Source: Hirundichthys speculiger
Taxonomy: Eukaryota; Chordata; Actinopteri; Beloniformes; Exocoetidae
DNA: 64,000 nt
Direction: 5' to 3'
NCBI GenBank assembly: GCA_018398805.1
Contig: JAGFBZ010000865.1
Coordinates: 2,418,001 to 2,482,000 of the forward strand
The translations under genes were made by a program, and so were the position numbers. Of the stretch, positions 25,030-36,549 are shown one piece after another. The number at the start of each line of letters is the position of its first letter. Within the stretch, counting starts at the first letter, position 1. The notes under the pieces are model-generated. The model was given only the letters and a program-made list of their open reading frames with translations, was not told the DNA's origin and ran no database searches.

Positions 25030-25560
25030 TCCTAGGTCATATAAATGCAAAATGGGCCCAGATCATCATCCCTCTACCACCATGCTTGATAACTGGTGTG
25101 AGATGTGTTCTGACTGATACGTTGTGTTTGGTTTTCAGCAAACATACTGCTGTACATTATGGCCAAACCACTCTGGGTTCATCCATACAAAGGGCATTGT
25201 TCCAGAAATCTTGAGGTTTGCCCAGATGTACCTTTGCAAACCTAAGCTGTGTAGTCGTGGTCTTCTACGGGAAAGACAGCTGTCTTTCAGTAACCTTCCC
25301 AAACAAACCATAATCACTCTTTTATTAATAGTACTGTGATAAACTTTAACTTTTTACATGGTAACTGAGGCCTGACAATCGCACAGTCTGACTTTGGGCT
25401 GAACATGCCGCGATGTCCACTTCTAAGAAGATTGTCTTGAGTGTTTTCTCAGTCAATGTAGATTGATGAGCAACAAATTGTTTTGGAAATAGAATTATAC
25501 TTCTTAGATGACTTAAAATGTTTCTTAATATGTACAATTATGATTCACCCTGAGTGCAAT
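25030..25560 (-). mobile_element. Tc1-like transposon remnant abutting the hAT right end
   Basis: The plus strand reads as the reverse of a fish Tc1 transposase: CTACCACCATGCTTGATAAC, GTTTGGTTTTCAGCAAACAT, GGGCATTGTTCCAGAAATCT, then CTTCCCAAACAAACCATA and AACTGAGGCCTGACAATCGC. Minus-strand translations are fragmentary, with stops. Terminal repeats were not found. Confidence 0.75.
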
Positions 25561-26324
25561 GTCACTCAGCACCATTCACAAAATGAAATCTGAACTACTT
25601 GCCACAACCAAGCTGAGTAAATCAGAAATCCTTAAATTCATAGTCATACGTGACACGTTTTAATGTAAGTGGTATTTTGAAAGAGAATGCAAAACAGTAG
25701 ATGATAATGGTCTAAAACCTGTCAGCAGTTTGGACTTCATACTTCCCATATCATGTATTGTAAGTTCACCAAATACAAATCAGCGGATGTTAAAAACAAA
25801 ACATCTTTGTGTCAGATAGATGTGGAGTTATCGCAACATCCTGTTTTATTTAAGAGGAAGAGTCATATTTCAAGATTAATTGTCCTTCCTCTAAACTTCT
25901 TGCCATTATAGAGCTGCAAAGTGATGTATTTAACTTTGACTCTCTGCAGCCAATATATTGACAGATAGCAACCACTGATGTTTCTGTGCACGTGGGCAGG
26001 CATGTCAAATGTTTAGTGACAGGCCTCTATAATGAGGTCATGAACTAAACCCACCTTAGTTACAAAAGTATGTTGTGATAGATAGCACCATGTTAAGAAT
26101 ATATTTAATCAATTCATCTAGTTTCTCACAGTGACCCACACCAATCCATTTTGAGAATTGTGTTCAATACCAAATCTGGATTATCAACTGAAAAACAACA
26201 CAAAAACCAAGATCTCCTGACCGCCAACTCTTCAAGTTGTCTGCATAGTATCAGTTGTCCTCAAATTGTTTATTTTGTATTAACATTAGGTCATGTAACT
26301 CAGTAAATAATATCACACACACAC
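25561..26324. other. Intergenic, nothing recognised
   Basis: AT-rich spacer between two Tc1 remnants; no gene or repeat family identified. Confidence 0.45.
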
Positions 26325-27806
26325 ATCAGCCTGGAAAGGGTCACAAAGCCATTTTATAAATCTTTGGGGCTTCAGCGGACCACAGGTGGGAGCCATTATC
26401 CACAAATAGAGAAAACAGTGGTGAACCTTCCCAGGAGTGGCCGACCTACCAAAACTACTCCAAGAGCTCCTCAACAACTCATCCAGGAGGTCACAAAAGA
26501 ACCCAGAACAACATCTAAAGCACTGCAGGCCTCACTTGCTTCAGTTAATGTCGGCGTTCGTGACTCAACAGTGAGAAAGCAACGAGGCAAAAATGGCATG
26601 CATGGCAGCATTCCAAGGTGAAAACCACTGCTGACCAAAAAAAAACACAAAGGCCTGTCTCACATTTGCCAAAAGAGGCCCTGATGATTCTCAAGATTTT
26701 TGGGGAAATATTCTATAAACAGATTTGACAAAAGTGGAACTTTTTGGAAGATGTGTGTCCCACTGCATCTGCTGTAAAATTAACTCAGCATTTCAGAAAA
26801 AGAACATCAAACCAACATTCAAATAGGGTGGTGGTAGTGTGATGGTCTGGGGCTGCTGTGCTGCTTCAAGGACTTGGAACAACTTGCTGTAATTGATGGA
26901 AGCATGAATTCTGCTCTCTACCAGAGAATCCTGAAGAAGAATGTCCGACCATCAATTTATGACCTTAAGCTCAAGTGCACTTGGGTTATCAGCAGGAGAA
27001 TGATCTGAAGCACACCAGCAAGTCCACCTCTGAATGGCTAAAATAAATAAGAATTGAGTTTTTGGAGTGGCCTTGTTAAAATCTGGGCTTAAATCAAATA
27101 GGAACAACCCAGCTATCATGGAATATCACATGTAAGAGGGCAGATCTCACACTCATCTACAGTCAGTTATTCTAGTAGAAGAAGGCTGAATCACCACTAG
27201 TCTTGCAGTTAGTGTTAATCTGTTCCTTTGCCAAACTGACAGGAATACAGCCTGGAATTTCATGTGAGGTTCAGCTTGTCGATATTCCCTCTTGTTTTGT
27301 CCTTACCCTCAAACACTCAACACCTTACAAGTCAGCAAGAGTTCACGTAGTTGCTTCAAACCAGGAAGTAAACATGACACACAAAAGCCCCAAATGCAGA
27401 GGCAACCACCGGCTTCGACCGGTGCTTCCACCCACTGGATACGAATTTTCACAGCACTCGGGTTTCCCCTGTTAAGACACTGTGGCATGACCTTAAACAG
27501 GCCGTTTATGCCTGAAAACCCTCCAGTGTGGATGAATTAAAACACTTCTGCAAAGGAGTCACAATTCCGCCACGTCGATGTGAGAGACTCATTGCCACTT
27601 GAATGCAGTTGCTGATTTCAAGGGTGGCACCACTAGTTTAAATGGTTTAGAGGGACAATTACTTTTTCACATAGCATCAGGGTTGTTTGGATAGCTTTTT
27701 TCCCTTTAAGAAATGAAATCATCATTTAAAAACTGCTCTTTATATTTACACAGGTTATCCTTGTCTGATTTAAAAATTTGCTTGATGATCTGAAACATGT
27801 AAGTGT

Positions 27807-27808
<2 letters not shown>
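26325..27808 (+). mobile_element. Tc1-like transposon, degenerate, with an internal insert
   Basis: A + strand transposase relic in family order: a helix-turn-helix/linker part (SGRPTKTTPRAPQQLIQEV), the WG.CVPL-like centre, GGGSVMVWGCCAAS, a zone around the catalytic Asp that is mutated, and after an insert LWHDLKQAVYA. It ends with typical 3' sequence (ACTTTTTCACATAGCATCAG, TTGATGATCTGAAACATG). About 27105-27475 is unrelated DNA inserted between AAATCAAAT and ACACTGTGGCATGACC. The element runs directly into a CA microsatellite, so its right terminal repeat is lost. Confidence 0.85.
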
Positions 27809-27852
<44 letters not shown>

Positions 27853-27860
27853 ATATATAT

Positions 27861-27940
<80 letters not shown>

Positions 27941-27955
27941 GTATATATATATAGT
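27809..27955. repeat. Compound (CA)n(TA)n microsatellite
   Basis: CA units at about 27809-27851, then interrupted TA units to 27955. It begins at the GTGTGACA of the adjacent Tc1 3' end. Confidence 0.95.
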
Positions 27956-28479
27956 AAAATATACAGTACACATATATGAAGAGGTTGCGAATAAAGCCAC
28001 TCCTCAAAGTAATTACATTGCTCCTACAGTATCCAATGATGCTACTTAAGACTATTTCCAAATGGTTGATATTTTAAGATATGAGGCAGTATGCATGTTT
28101 ATTCAAATATGCATATGCTCTAATCTACCACACAGGCAAACAGACAATTACAATTGATTTAACAGTGGAAAATCCTCATTATCTAAGAAAAAGATAAGAC
28201 CCTCTCTAAGGCAAGATAAGAACAAAAAGGCCAACCTCAATACAAATAACCAGGTGTTTGCATTGGTGCTTATAGAGGTGACTCAGCTGCCAGCATTATA
28301 TGAGATCTAAACACGAACCATGTTACTGAAGGTTTCTGTATCAAGATTCTAGCAAACTGGAGTCATTAGAGACAATGTTTACTGTCAAAATGCCCTGCTG
28401 GGAAGAACAGTCCATTGTTACAACTGGCGCCAGTCTCACAGTTGATGATGGGGTCTTTGGTGCCAGCTACCAACAGCTA
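27956..28479. other. Intergenic, nothing recognised
   Basis: No gene or known repeat seen. Confidence 0.4.
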
Positions 28480-28770
28480 TATTATCAGAGGTTCATTCTG
28501 TTAATTTTTAAACAATAACCAGGAATTGGTTATCAACCCAAGTGTTGTGGCTGGAGTGTGGAGACGTAAATGTTTGGGCTGGTATGATGGGGTTATATTG
28601 TAGAGACTCTTAAAAATAAGTGATAAAAACTGGATCCTGAGATGAACTTGGAGACAGCGTGGGGAGGTCCGGACAGGTGTGATGTGTTCACACTGTTTTT
28701 TTTTCACTGCATTTTGAACAGCCCAAAGACAATGAACTGCTGACTGGTCAGGATCACCATACAAGGAGCT
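28480..28770 (-). mobile_element. LINE ORF2 C-terminal fragment (L2/Rex1-like)
   Basis: The minus-strand frame contains QNAVKKKQCEHITPVRTSPR, then HLRIQFLSLIFKSLYNITPS, matching the post-RT tail of fish LINEs (KRDHITPVL.SLHWLPV..RI.FK...FK.LN..APSYL). About 87 codons remain and the rest of the element is missing. Confidence 0.75.
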
Positions 28771-28871
28771 AAACCTGAATCAAGAATAATAAAGGCATGT
28801 GGAGTCTTGTGGAGGGATGCAGGTCCTTAATCAAACTAAGGAGCCTTCGCTGAAAAAAAGCTCATCTTGAC

Positions 28872-30386
28872 TACAGAGTTAACAGGTTCAAATAGTTGGG
28901 TTTTTTTTTTATGATTTTACTTTTATACACCATCAGAGTGGATTTGAAATAAAACAATGACAATAAGATAAAATTGTAGACTTTCAAATTTTTTAAGAGG
29001 TTTCACAACAATATGCATTTTGGCATTTAGGAATTACAGTCATTTGAAACAAAGTATCTACATTTAAAGGGATTCAAAAGTACTTGCACAATTGACTGAA
29101 GAGAAGTTAAAAAGCCAGAAGTGGCCCATGCCCTTTTCATTTCAAGATAAGAAATCTGGAGTTAATATCAGGAATTGTGTTTGCATTTGACAACTGTTTG
29201 ATTGGAATTACTGATATGAAGTCCAATGAGAAGAGAAGAGAATGAGAAGTAAAAGGTTACTGGGCTGAAAAAAAAACAACATAAATCTATAAGAAAGACA
29301 GCAATAATCTTATGGCTAAATCATTATTATAGCTCAACAACAATAATAGAGCTAGAAAACAACTAAAGTGTATGAATGCAGAATTCTTTCCTTGGTCACA
29401 ACATCAAAAGAAGTCAAGAATACTCTGGAGAAGGTAAACGTATCATTATGGAAATCTGCAATCATGAGACGACTTCATGAACATAAATATAGATTGTTTA
29501 CAAGAAGGAGCAAGCCACTGGTCACATCCGAGAACAGGAAAGCCAGATTAGACTTTGCCAGAAAACATCTAAAAATGTCTCACATGTTCTGGTATCAGAT
29601 TCTTTGAACAGACAAAAACAAGATGAACTTGTATCAGAATGTTGTGAACAGAAAAGCATGGAGATGTAGAGGAACATCTCATAATCCAAGGCATACAACA
29701 TCATGTCTTATGATGTGAGCATGTATGGCTGCCAATGGAATGGACTCACTGATGTTAACTGATGATGTGACTGCTAACAGAAGCAGCTAGATGAATTTTT
29801 ACATGTATGATGTGCATCGATACTCTGCTCACATTCAGCCAAATACTGCAAAACTGACAGGACAGTGCTTTACAGTGCAGATAATAATAATGACCCTAAA
29901 CATACTGTGAAAGCAACCCAAGACTTCTTGAAGGCAAAAATAACTGGATTATTCTTCAATGGCCAGTTCAGTTGACTGATCTCAAAGCAGCAGGACATCC
30001 TTTCCAGTGAGTGAAGGCAAAACGGATGGCAGAAAGGTTCGTGAACAGGCAGCAACTGAAGATGCCTGCACCTAAGGCCTGGAAAAAACATCTCCAGGTA
30101 GAAAACAGAGAATTTGGTGACATCCCTTATGGTTGTATTAACAAGTATGTCACTTTGTCCAAATATTTTTGAACCCTTGAAAACTGAGGTACTTTGCCTC
30201 AAAGTCCTAAATGATAAAAGCCTTTTTTTGGTAAAACCTCTTAAAATGAAAGTCTATAACTGTAATCAAACGCTAAACAATCTCCTCTTGATTGTTTTTA
30301 TTTCAAATCCACTGTGGCACTTGTATAAAAGCAAAAATCATAAACTCTTTCATTTCCCAAATACTTCACACCATAACTGTATATAA
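28872..30386 (+). mobile_element. Tc1-like transposon, near full length but degenerate
   Basis: The left end (TACAGAGTTAACAGGTTC, later GGATTTGAAATAAAA) mirrors the right end (TTTATTTCAAATCCACTG ... CACACCATAACTGTATA), giving about 1.5 kb. The transposase relic on the + strand includes LWKSAIMRRLHEHKYRLFTR, KPLVTSENRKARLDFARKHL, then a broken catalytic region with NDPKHTVKATQDFL-like sequence near 29895. Multiple stops make it inactive. Confidence 0.8.
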
Positions 30387-31183
30387 GTTATAATATCAAT
30401 ATTTCATTGAAAACGGATCCTGTCATCCAGAGGTCCTCCTCTTTCTCCACAGGCAGAGAGAAAACCATATTGAGCATGTGCAGTGTTTTTACTCTGTCTC
30501 CATTATGGCTGAAGGAGGAGCTATTTATTTTATATAGTGTATGATGCTCTTTAGCCTGTGAATCCCCCTCTTAGATCCATAAAATGTTCTATTAAAACTT
30601 CTCTAGTTACTCACCATGGACTGACACTTTCTGGAGTTTAACTGAATTATTCATAACTATTAATTGGTAATATTTTCCATCGAAATATAGTGAGTGTAAA
30701 AGAGAAAATTAAATAAAGGAAGAAGAGAAAGAGGAGGGCACGTAGAAGTTACATTCGTCGGTCAAAGATGCTTTTCGTCGTCTCGCAGGCCGCTTCAGAG
30801 CGGCTGAAAAGCTCAGTAGCAGCGGAGAGCTGCGCAGCTGTCAAGCCAAGTTGGATGTGCGCATGCGCACAGCAGTTCCACTGCAGCAACAGGGGGATGA
30901 CGCCACCCATTCATTAATAAAGACAAGTCCGGGCAGAGGCACACCGACGGGACTGCCGGACAGGCAAGGCTCATCTACCCGCGCTCAGGCAACCCGATGC
31001 CCCGGACAAAGTGACAGCCAAGGGACTGACTGCGGAAGATCAAACTTAAGACCGCGCTTCCGAAAATCTGTGAGTGTTTGAGAGGCGCTTTTGAGCCGTC
31101 CTCATTCCTCGAACAAGCATCACCGGACGAGGCTACCTGTCAAAGCCGCGTGTCGCGGATGTTTTCGCTGCAGATTTGTGGAC
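30387..31183 (+). promoter_or_regulatory. cdkn2a/b upstream region and 5' UTR
   Basis: GC content and CpG density rise from about 30730 up to the start codon, unlike the AT-rich flank. A perfect NRF1-type palindrome is at 30858-30869. A TTAATAAA sequence at about 30914 could serve as a weak TATA element, but the transcription start cannot be fixed from sequence alone. A near-open frame precedes the ATG in phase but begins only with TTG. Confidence 0.5.
30858..30869. promoter_or_regulatory. NRF1-type motif upstream of cdkn2a/b
   Basis: TGCGCATGCGCA fits the NRF1 consensus YGCGCAYGCGCR exactly and lies about 315 bp before the start codon, in CpG-rich sequence. NRF1 sites are common in vertebrate CpG promoters. 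Binding is inferred. Confidence 0.5.
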
Positions 31184-31318
31184 ATGACAATGACAATGAC
31201 TCTCGTGGATGATTTGACAACAGCCGCAGCGAAGGGAACCACGGCAGATGTTGAGGCTCTCCTGCGGGAAGGAGCGGACGTTAACGGAGTAAACCGTTTT
31301 GGACGGACCGCTCTACAG
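31184..31318 (+). CDS. cdkn2a/b: cdkn2a/b coding exon 1
   Basis: Forty-five codons, ending GRTALQ at a gtcagt donor (phase 0). Contains ankyrin repeat 1 and the start of repeat 2. Confidence 0.94.
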
Positions 31319-32397
31319 GTCAGTGACACCAGATGCGCTTCATCACCGACCGATATAAAAATAAATAAATAAATAAATAAAAAAAAGAAAGTTAGAAATC
31401 GGCTTTAAATGCAGCCTACATGAAAGGACTGAACAAGCAGACGGACTAAGCTGTGGGGAGGGGTGTCTGGCTTGTTTTGAAAACATCTCAAAGTGACGCA
31501 CAGTCCCGTGAGTCGTTAGGGAGCGTAGGTAGTAATGAACAACGTAACTTATGCCGCTTTTATTAATTTAACCCAACAAAGAAGAATTCATTTCCAATAT
31601 ACGACACAACTGCGGCTTCATTTAAATAACAAGAAACGAAACTAAGTTTTCACGTTGCCTTTGAACGCTGCATGACATAACATTCAACAAAACCGATTAA
31701 ATGTTGCAACTTGGATTACTTTCACACTAAGCTGCTTTTAATCAAAGTAAAAGCAACACAGTTAAATCATTGTTATTGAAACGTAAACAATTATAAACTA
31801 GTCTTGCAACAACAGCAATTATACCGTCTGCGGGCCTTTAGCCTACTTCCTAATTCTTCAAAAAAACATCCAATTCACGTGAGATTTGTCCTGTTATTTA
31901 TTTCTAAAACAGATTATTAGCTTGCTTGATTAGTCCACTACTGCCCATAAGCCTGATTTTTTTTTCTTTCTCTTATAATAATAGTATTATATTATTATAT
32001 GTGAATTACTGTGAAGTCCGGTCCTGCGGACATGTTCTCACTGATCAAATGTGTAATATTTCAGTCCTGATGCACAGCAGGCCTCATAATACTCCATTAT
32101 TCATGTCAGAGCAATAACACAGATATGATTTAACCGAGATTATAAGGGGCTTTTGTTTTTTAAAGGTGCAACTGCTGATTTCAATTGGTTTGCTGCTTCC
32201 ATTTCCATCCAAAAAAAAAAAAAAAGAAGACATTAAGGTCAAGTGCTTTGCAATGCACTTATGTCTAAGTAGAATAATAATAATAATAATGAAGACACAC
32301 AGATAGAAGGCCTCCAAGATTATTGTAAAATCCTCATTTTTACATTAAAAACAATGAGCAATCTAGCGAAAAACAGTTAAACACACACACACACACT

Positions 32398-32463
<66 letters not shown>

Positions 32464-33057
32464 AGAGAGAGAGGGATGTTTTTTTTTTTTAAGAAAAACT
32501 CTTATTGTTTGCTCGTTTTTAATAAACAGTAGGCCAAAGAAAAATTCACGTTGGTCCAAATCAAGACAGTTTTAAGTCTTCTTAAGGAGACTGGTTTGAA
32601 TGTTTGCGATGATAGTTCATTTGGACTCTATTCCATCAGGTTTAAGAGACAGTTTCCTGTTTGATTTTTCTGATTGTATCTTAAAGAGACAGGAATATAA
32701 ATATGCACGTCATTGAAATACATGTATACATATATATATATAAACGAAATGAGTCCAGAGTGCAGTTGAACTGAATGTGTCGCTCGTGCTCTCCTGAAGG
32801 TGATGATGATGGGCAGCTCTCCGGTGGCTCGGGTCCTGCTGGATCATGGAGCGGAACCGAACGTGGCCGACAGGAGCACCGGGGCGACGCCGCTGCATGA
32901 CGCGGCCCGGGAGGGCTTCCTGGACACGGTGCGGCTGCTGGTGAACGCCGGGGCCGACCCGCGGGCCAGGGACCAAGGCAATCACTTACCTGTAGAATTA
33001 GCCAGCCGGAACGGCCACACAGATGTTGTCAACTTCCTGCAAAATCTGGAAAACTGA
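31184..33057 (+). CDS. cdkn2a/b: INK4-type cyclin-dependent kinase inhibitor (p15/p16-like), two coding exons
   Basis: CDS is join(31184-31318, 32800-33057), 130 aa. INK4 proteins bind CDK4/6 and block cyclin D assembly, holding Rb unphosphorylated and cells in G1. Four ankyrin repeats can be read: about residues 9-37, 38-69, 70-103 and 104-130, with VMMMGSSPVARVLLDHGAEP and PLHDAAREGFLDTVRLL nearly identical to mammalian p15/p16. The exon junction falls before the VMMMGS valine, exactly as in mammals, with GT (gtcagt) and AG splice sites. The start chosen is the first of three close ATGs (31184, 31190, 31196); the others would shorten it by 2 or 4 residues. Teleosts are known to have a single INK4 gene and no ARF. 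The neighbour mtap converges on it, as in mammals. Confidence 0.96.
31319..32799 (+). other. cdkn2a/b intron
   Basis: 1481-bp GT-AG intron with an AAAT-type repeat at 31359-31386, A-runs, and a CA/TA microsatellite near its end. No second exon 1 (ARF-like) is apparent. Confidence 0.85.
32381..32461. repeat. (CA)n(TA)n microsatellite in the cdkn2a/b intron
   Basis: CA units at 32381-32396, then about 30 AT units from 32399 to 32461, followed by GAGA units. Confidence 0.95.
32800..33057 (+). CDS. cdkn2a/b: cdkn2a/b coding exon 2
   Basis: Eighty-five codons plus TGA, GC-rich, following an AG acceptor (CTCCTGAAG). Encodes VMMMGS through NFLQNLEN, ankyrin repeats 2-4. The reading begins with GTG as valine, not as a start codon. 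Confidence 0.96.
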   Translation: MMMMGSSPVARVLLDHGAEPNVADRSTGATPLHDAAREGFLDTVRLLVNAGADPRARDQGNHLPVELASRNGHTDVVNFLQNLEN

Positions 33058-33370
33058 GTAGCTCCGTGACGCTTTAATGTTTTTTTTTTTTCTCTTTGTT
33101 TATAATCTAATCCAGCTGGTTCTGAGAGACGACTGAGAAAAACGGGCCTGAAGAGGCCTGCTGCGTAAATTATGCTTTTACTGCTGTGCTGTATATCTTA
33201 TTTGTATTTATTTCTTGCTGAATGGGTGTCATCATTTTTATTTAAGGAATCGGGACTGCGGACAGGGTCGCTTATTCAGGATATTCTCGTTAGAAAATGC
33301 ACATTTGCCCGCTGATCAGCGAGTGACATAGAACCGGTGCTGTAGTTTTTTTTTTTGTTGAAATCACCAT

Positions 33371-33412
<42 letters not shown>

Positions 33413-33616
33413 TCATTTACACACATCTGGATTTTTAATTTCTTGAATGTCGACCAAAAGAAATTAAAAAGCAATTTCCATTTTTTTTGCACATTTGAAT
33501 TTTGGGTTTAACTGATGCACTCTAATTCAGTAGTTATAAGCATCTCAGTTTGCTTTTTTTTTTTTTTTTTTTTTTTAAGTTATATTGATGTCATGGATGG
33601 GAGGCACTTTAATAAA
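33058..33616 (+). other. cdkn2a/b 3' UTR with poly(A) signals
   Basis: AATAAA hexamers lie at 33611-33616 and 33662-33667. A TA/CA microsatellite (33371-33412) and a T-run (about 33553-33577) lie inside or beside the UTR. The cleavage site is inferred. Confidence 0.55.
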
Positions 33617-35287
33617 ATGTCATTTGTCAATATTTGCTGTGTTTTCAATAGGTGGACAAAAAATAAAGCAATAATAGGCCTTAAGCTCTTTCTCAAAGTT
33701 GGGTTACTGCTGAGAGTATTCAATAAAAGAAGCAATGACGACTTGACTTTGGCTACTGTAAATGAATTTAAATGAATTGCTCAATTAGGATCAGGATTTC
33801 AAATTTTTGGGTTAGTGGGACTACTTGGTTTTAGTTTTCTGGTTTCCTTAACAGATGTAGAGGACGAATTCTACCCCCCCCCAAAAAAAAAAAAGTAGCT
33901 CAGAGTAAATATGATGACCATGATCATGTTTTGAGGACTCGCCGCTTAAACACGGCAGTAAAATGAAAGCTGACAGATGGGGTGGGGGAAAAAACAAACA
34001 AAAAAAAAATTACAGAGAAATGTCTTAGGTGTACAATATAAACATACATGCACAAGCATGATGTACTTTTTGCCTGAGGACACAAAAATACACCTCCAGT
34101 AATTCAACAGCCACTGTACGGGCCTGTTTAATATCTTCCTGTTCAAGTGAAAAGATAATAGCTGTAAGGATAGGTAATCAGAAAATAAACATGATTAATA
34201 TCTCTGATTAACTGAATTACAGAAATTTTAATTGGAATTTATACAGGACCATTGCAACTCCATATACAGAAGATGTAACATGTAATGTTTTTGTACCCAA
34301 CTCCATAAGCTTGATTTAAGCATGGCCTAAATTCTTTTGACAACCAAAATCTCTGTAATGTTTATTTTGGCAACTGTAGTTACATGCATGATGCATGGCA
34401 CATTTATAGTGCTGGAAGACAGAAAGACAAAGGAAAAACAAGCAGCTCGTATTTTGTGGAACATGCAGTCTAATGACGTTCAGGACCAGAGAGTCTAGTG
34501 CAAAAAAAGATGATTTAAACATACAAAAATGTCAATTTCAATCTCTAACAGTGTATCACTTTAAATACAGGCAGCACATTTCTCAAAACGACTCCAGATA
34601 CTGTAGATTAGCTGATAACTCTGAAATGACTTGCATGGACATAGCACAGATCAATACTAAATTAACAGTCCTGTAGAGGTAACAGCTGAACAAAATTTTT
34701 TAAAAAGACCCCAAAAAGCAGAGAAATGTTCCCGGTATTAAGATCAGATTAACTGTATACAAGTAGTTTAAAATGTTACTTCAGTAAATTCCACGACGGT
34801 GCAAAACTTCAGATTCAGCTTTGAAGTGGGTATCATCTAAGGACCTTTTGGAAAAGCTCGTACCAAAACATGTGGCAGGATCAAAGTAAGACCACGTTCC
34901 AGGGAAAAGAAGAGACCTGTGAATCAGTAATAAGTGGGATTTATATGTCTATTTTGACTCGGGACAAGACACTGAAACTCCAGCTGAATACACATTTACG
35001 TGAGGCACTTTCTTGTGATTCACCATGACGAGTCCACAGGTCGAGGTGTGTCGTTTGTGCCAGAGTGGGTGCAGATGGTGTTCGGTTTCATCCTTTTCTG
35101 CCTCGTTGTTCCTTTCACACTCAGTGTTTTGGTAACATTACTGAACATTGTGCCATTGACTGAAACAGAAAGAAGAAAACAGCTTTTTCCTTTTATGTCA
35201 AACAAACTGGGAAAAAAAAAACATTTAGTGATGTGAAAATTGTCTATTTTGTGTTTTGTTCTGTGAGGAGGAGCATTTAATTCAGCA
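33617..35287. other. Convergent intergenic space, nothing recognised
   Basis: AT-rich DNA between the 3' ends of cdkn2a/b and mtap. The last mtap coding exon may lie between here and 37118 but was not identified. Confidence 0.4.
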
Positions 35288-36549
35288 CAGTGGTTCTCAT
35301 CCTTTTTTGAGCACCCCACCAAAAAAAAAATAAATAAATAAATAAAAATAAAAATGTGCGTATCTGTGTAAGCATGGATTTTAATTTGTGGAAATAGAAA
35401 TAATGGAAATTACATGGAAATAATACTATAATAATATAATACTTTAGTATTATTATTAGTAGTAGTATTATATTATTTATAAGTATAATACTTAAGTGGC
35501 CAGTGTAGAGCAGCAGGTCAGCTCATCCAACACCTGAACAACAATGAACATTCCCCCCCCCCCGGAGTTCCTCATACAGCGCGTATGACATAATGCGCGC
35601 TATGGATTCCCCTTTTTAGCGGAGGTAATCTGCAGAGGAATTGTTTTATGCTGATTTAGGTGAAGGACAGAAGCCGCGGAGGAGGAGGATTTACTGAAAG
35701 CGCCACTTCGAAGAAGAAACGGGTGAAATATCTGACCTCTAGGCTACTATAAAAAAATATATAATTAGCTACATAGTTATTTGTGTGTGAACATGCCTTT
35801 ATAATATTATAATTGAAGCCCACCTTTGCCGACTGCAGAAAATGATTTAATTGTCAACAATGACTGATGTCATCATTTTCCCCACACAGCTGTCTGAAGA
35901 GCCGATCATTGAGCGCAGGGGACTTTATTTTGTTAATGGCCTTGACTGCCACATTCAGGGACTCATTGAGTGATGGGGACATTTTTTTTAGCCACCAAGT
36001 TGGAACGGTGCAAAATGCAGTGTACTGTCAGAACCTGGGAACGCACTGCTTTAATAAGGCGAATCCCCGGTTGAGCCACTGATGGAGCACCAGCTATAGG
36101 CCATTTTTGATCATACTGTAAATATTTCTGATTAAACGTGATTACGTAGTCTTGATTGTGTATGTTTTCATTGGTTGTTGAATGAATGTGTTGGAAAGGA
36201 GTTTCTCCGCTGCTGTGTGTTTATGGGCGTTACTATGGCGACTGATCCCCCTCGGCTCGTCTGATTGTGACGTAGAGAGAAAAGGAGATTTTACTGGGTC
36301 ATGGAAGCAGCAGACTCTGGGGTTTTGGTCTCAGACAGCAGCTTTTTTTTTTTTTGGAAAGAAAATCTGACCACAACATTTTATTGAAACTTTTGAACTA
36401 TAAAAAAAACCTTAAGAAACCATTGGAAGTTTAAAATAAGAGTTCTCAAGGCCTGGCGCCCCTCATTTGTGCCTGAGCGCCCCCCCTCTCAGCCCTGACG
36501 TTTCCAGCGCCCCGCTAAAGGTTCAGAACGCCCCTGTTGAGAAACCCTA
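35288..36549. mobile_element. hAT-like non-autonomous element between cdkn2a/b and mtap
   Basis: Begins CAGTGGTTCTCATCC, a typical hAT tip, and ends GTTGAGAAACCCTA, a decayed reverse of it. ATTCAGCA (35280-35287) and ATTTAGCA (36550-36557) would be an 8-bp target-site duplication with one change. The interior has no transposase frame. Subterminal GCGCCCC-rich sequence at 36455-36535 is a known feature of such elements. Confidence 0.5.

Noticed and set aside
27726..28061. 111-codon minus-strand ORF
   Set aside because: Tyr/Ile and Cys/Val runs from TA and CA repeats; low-complexity artefact.
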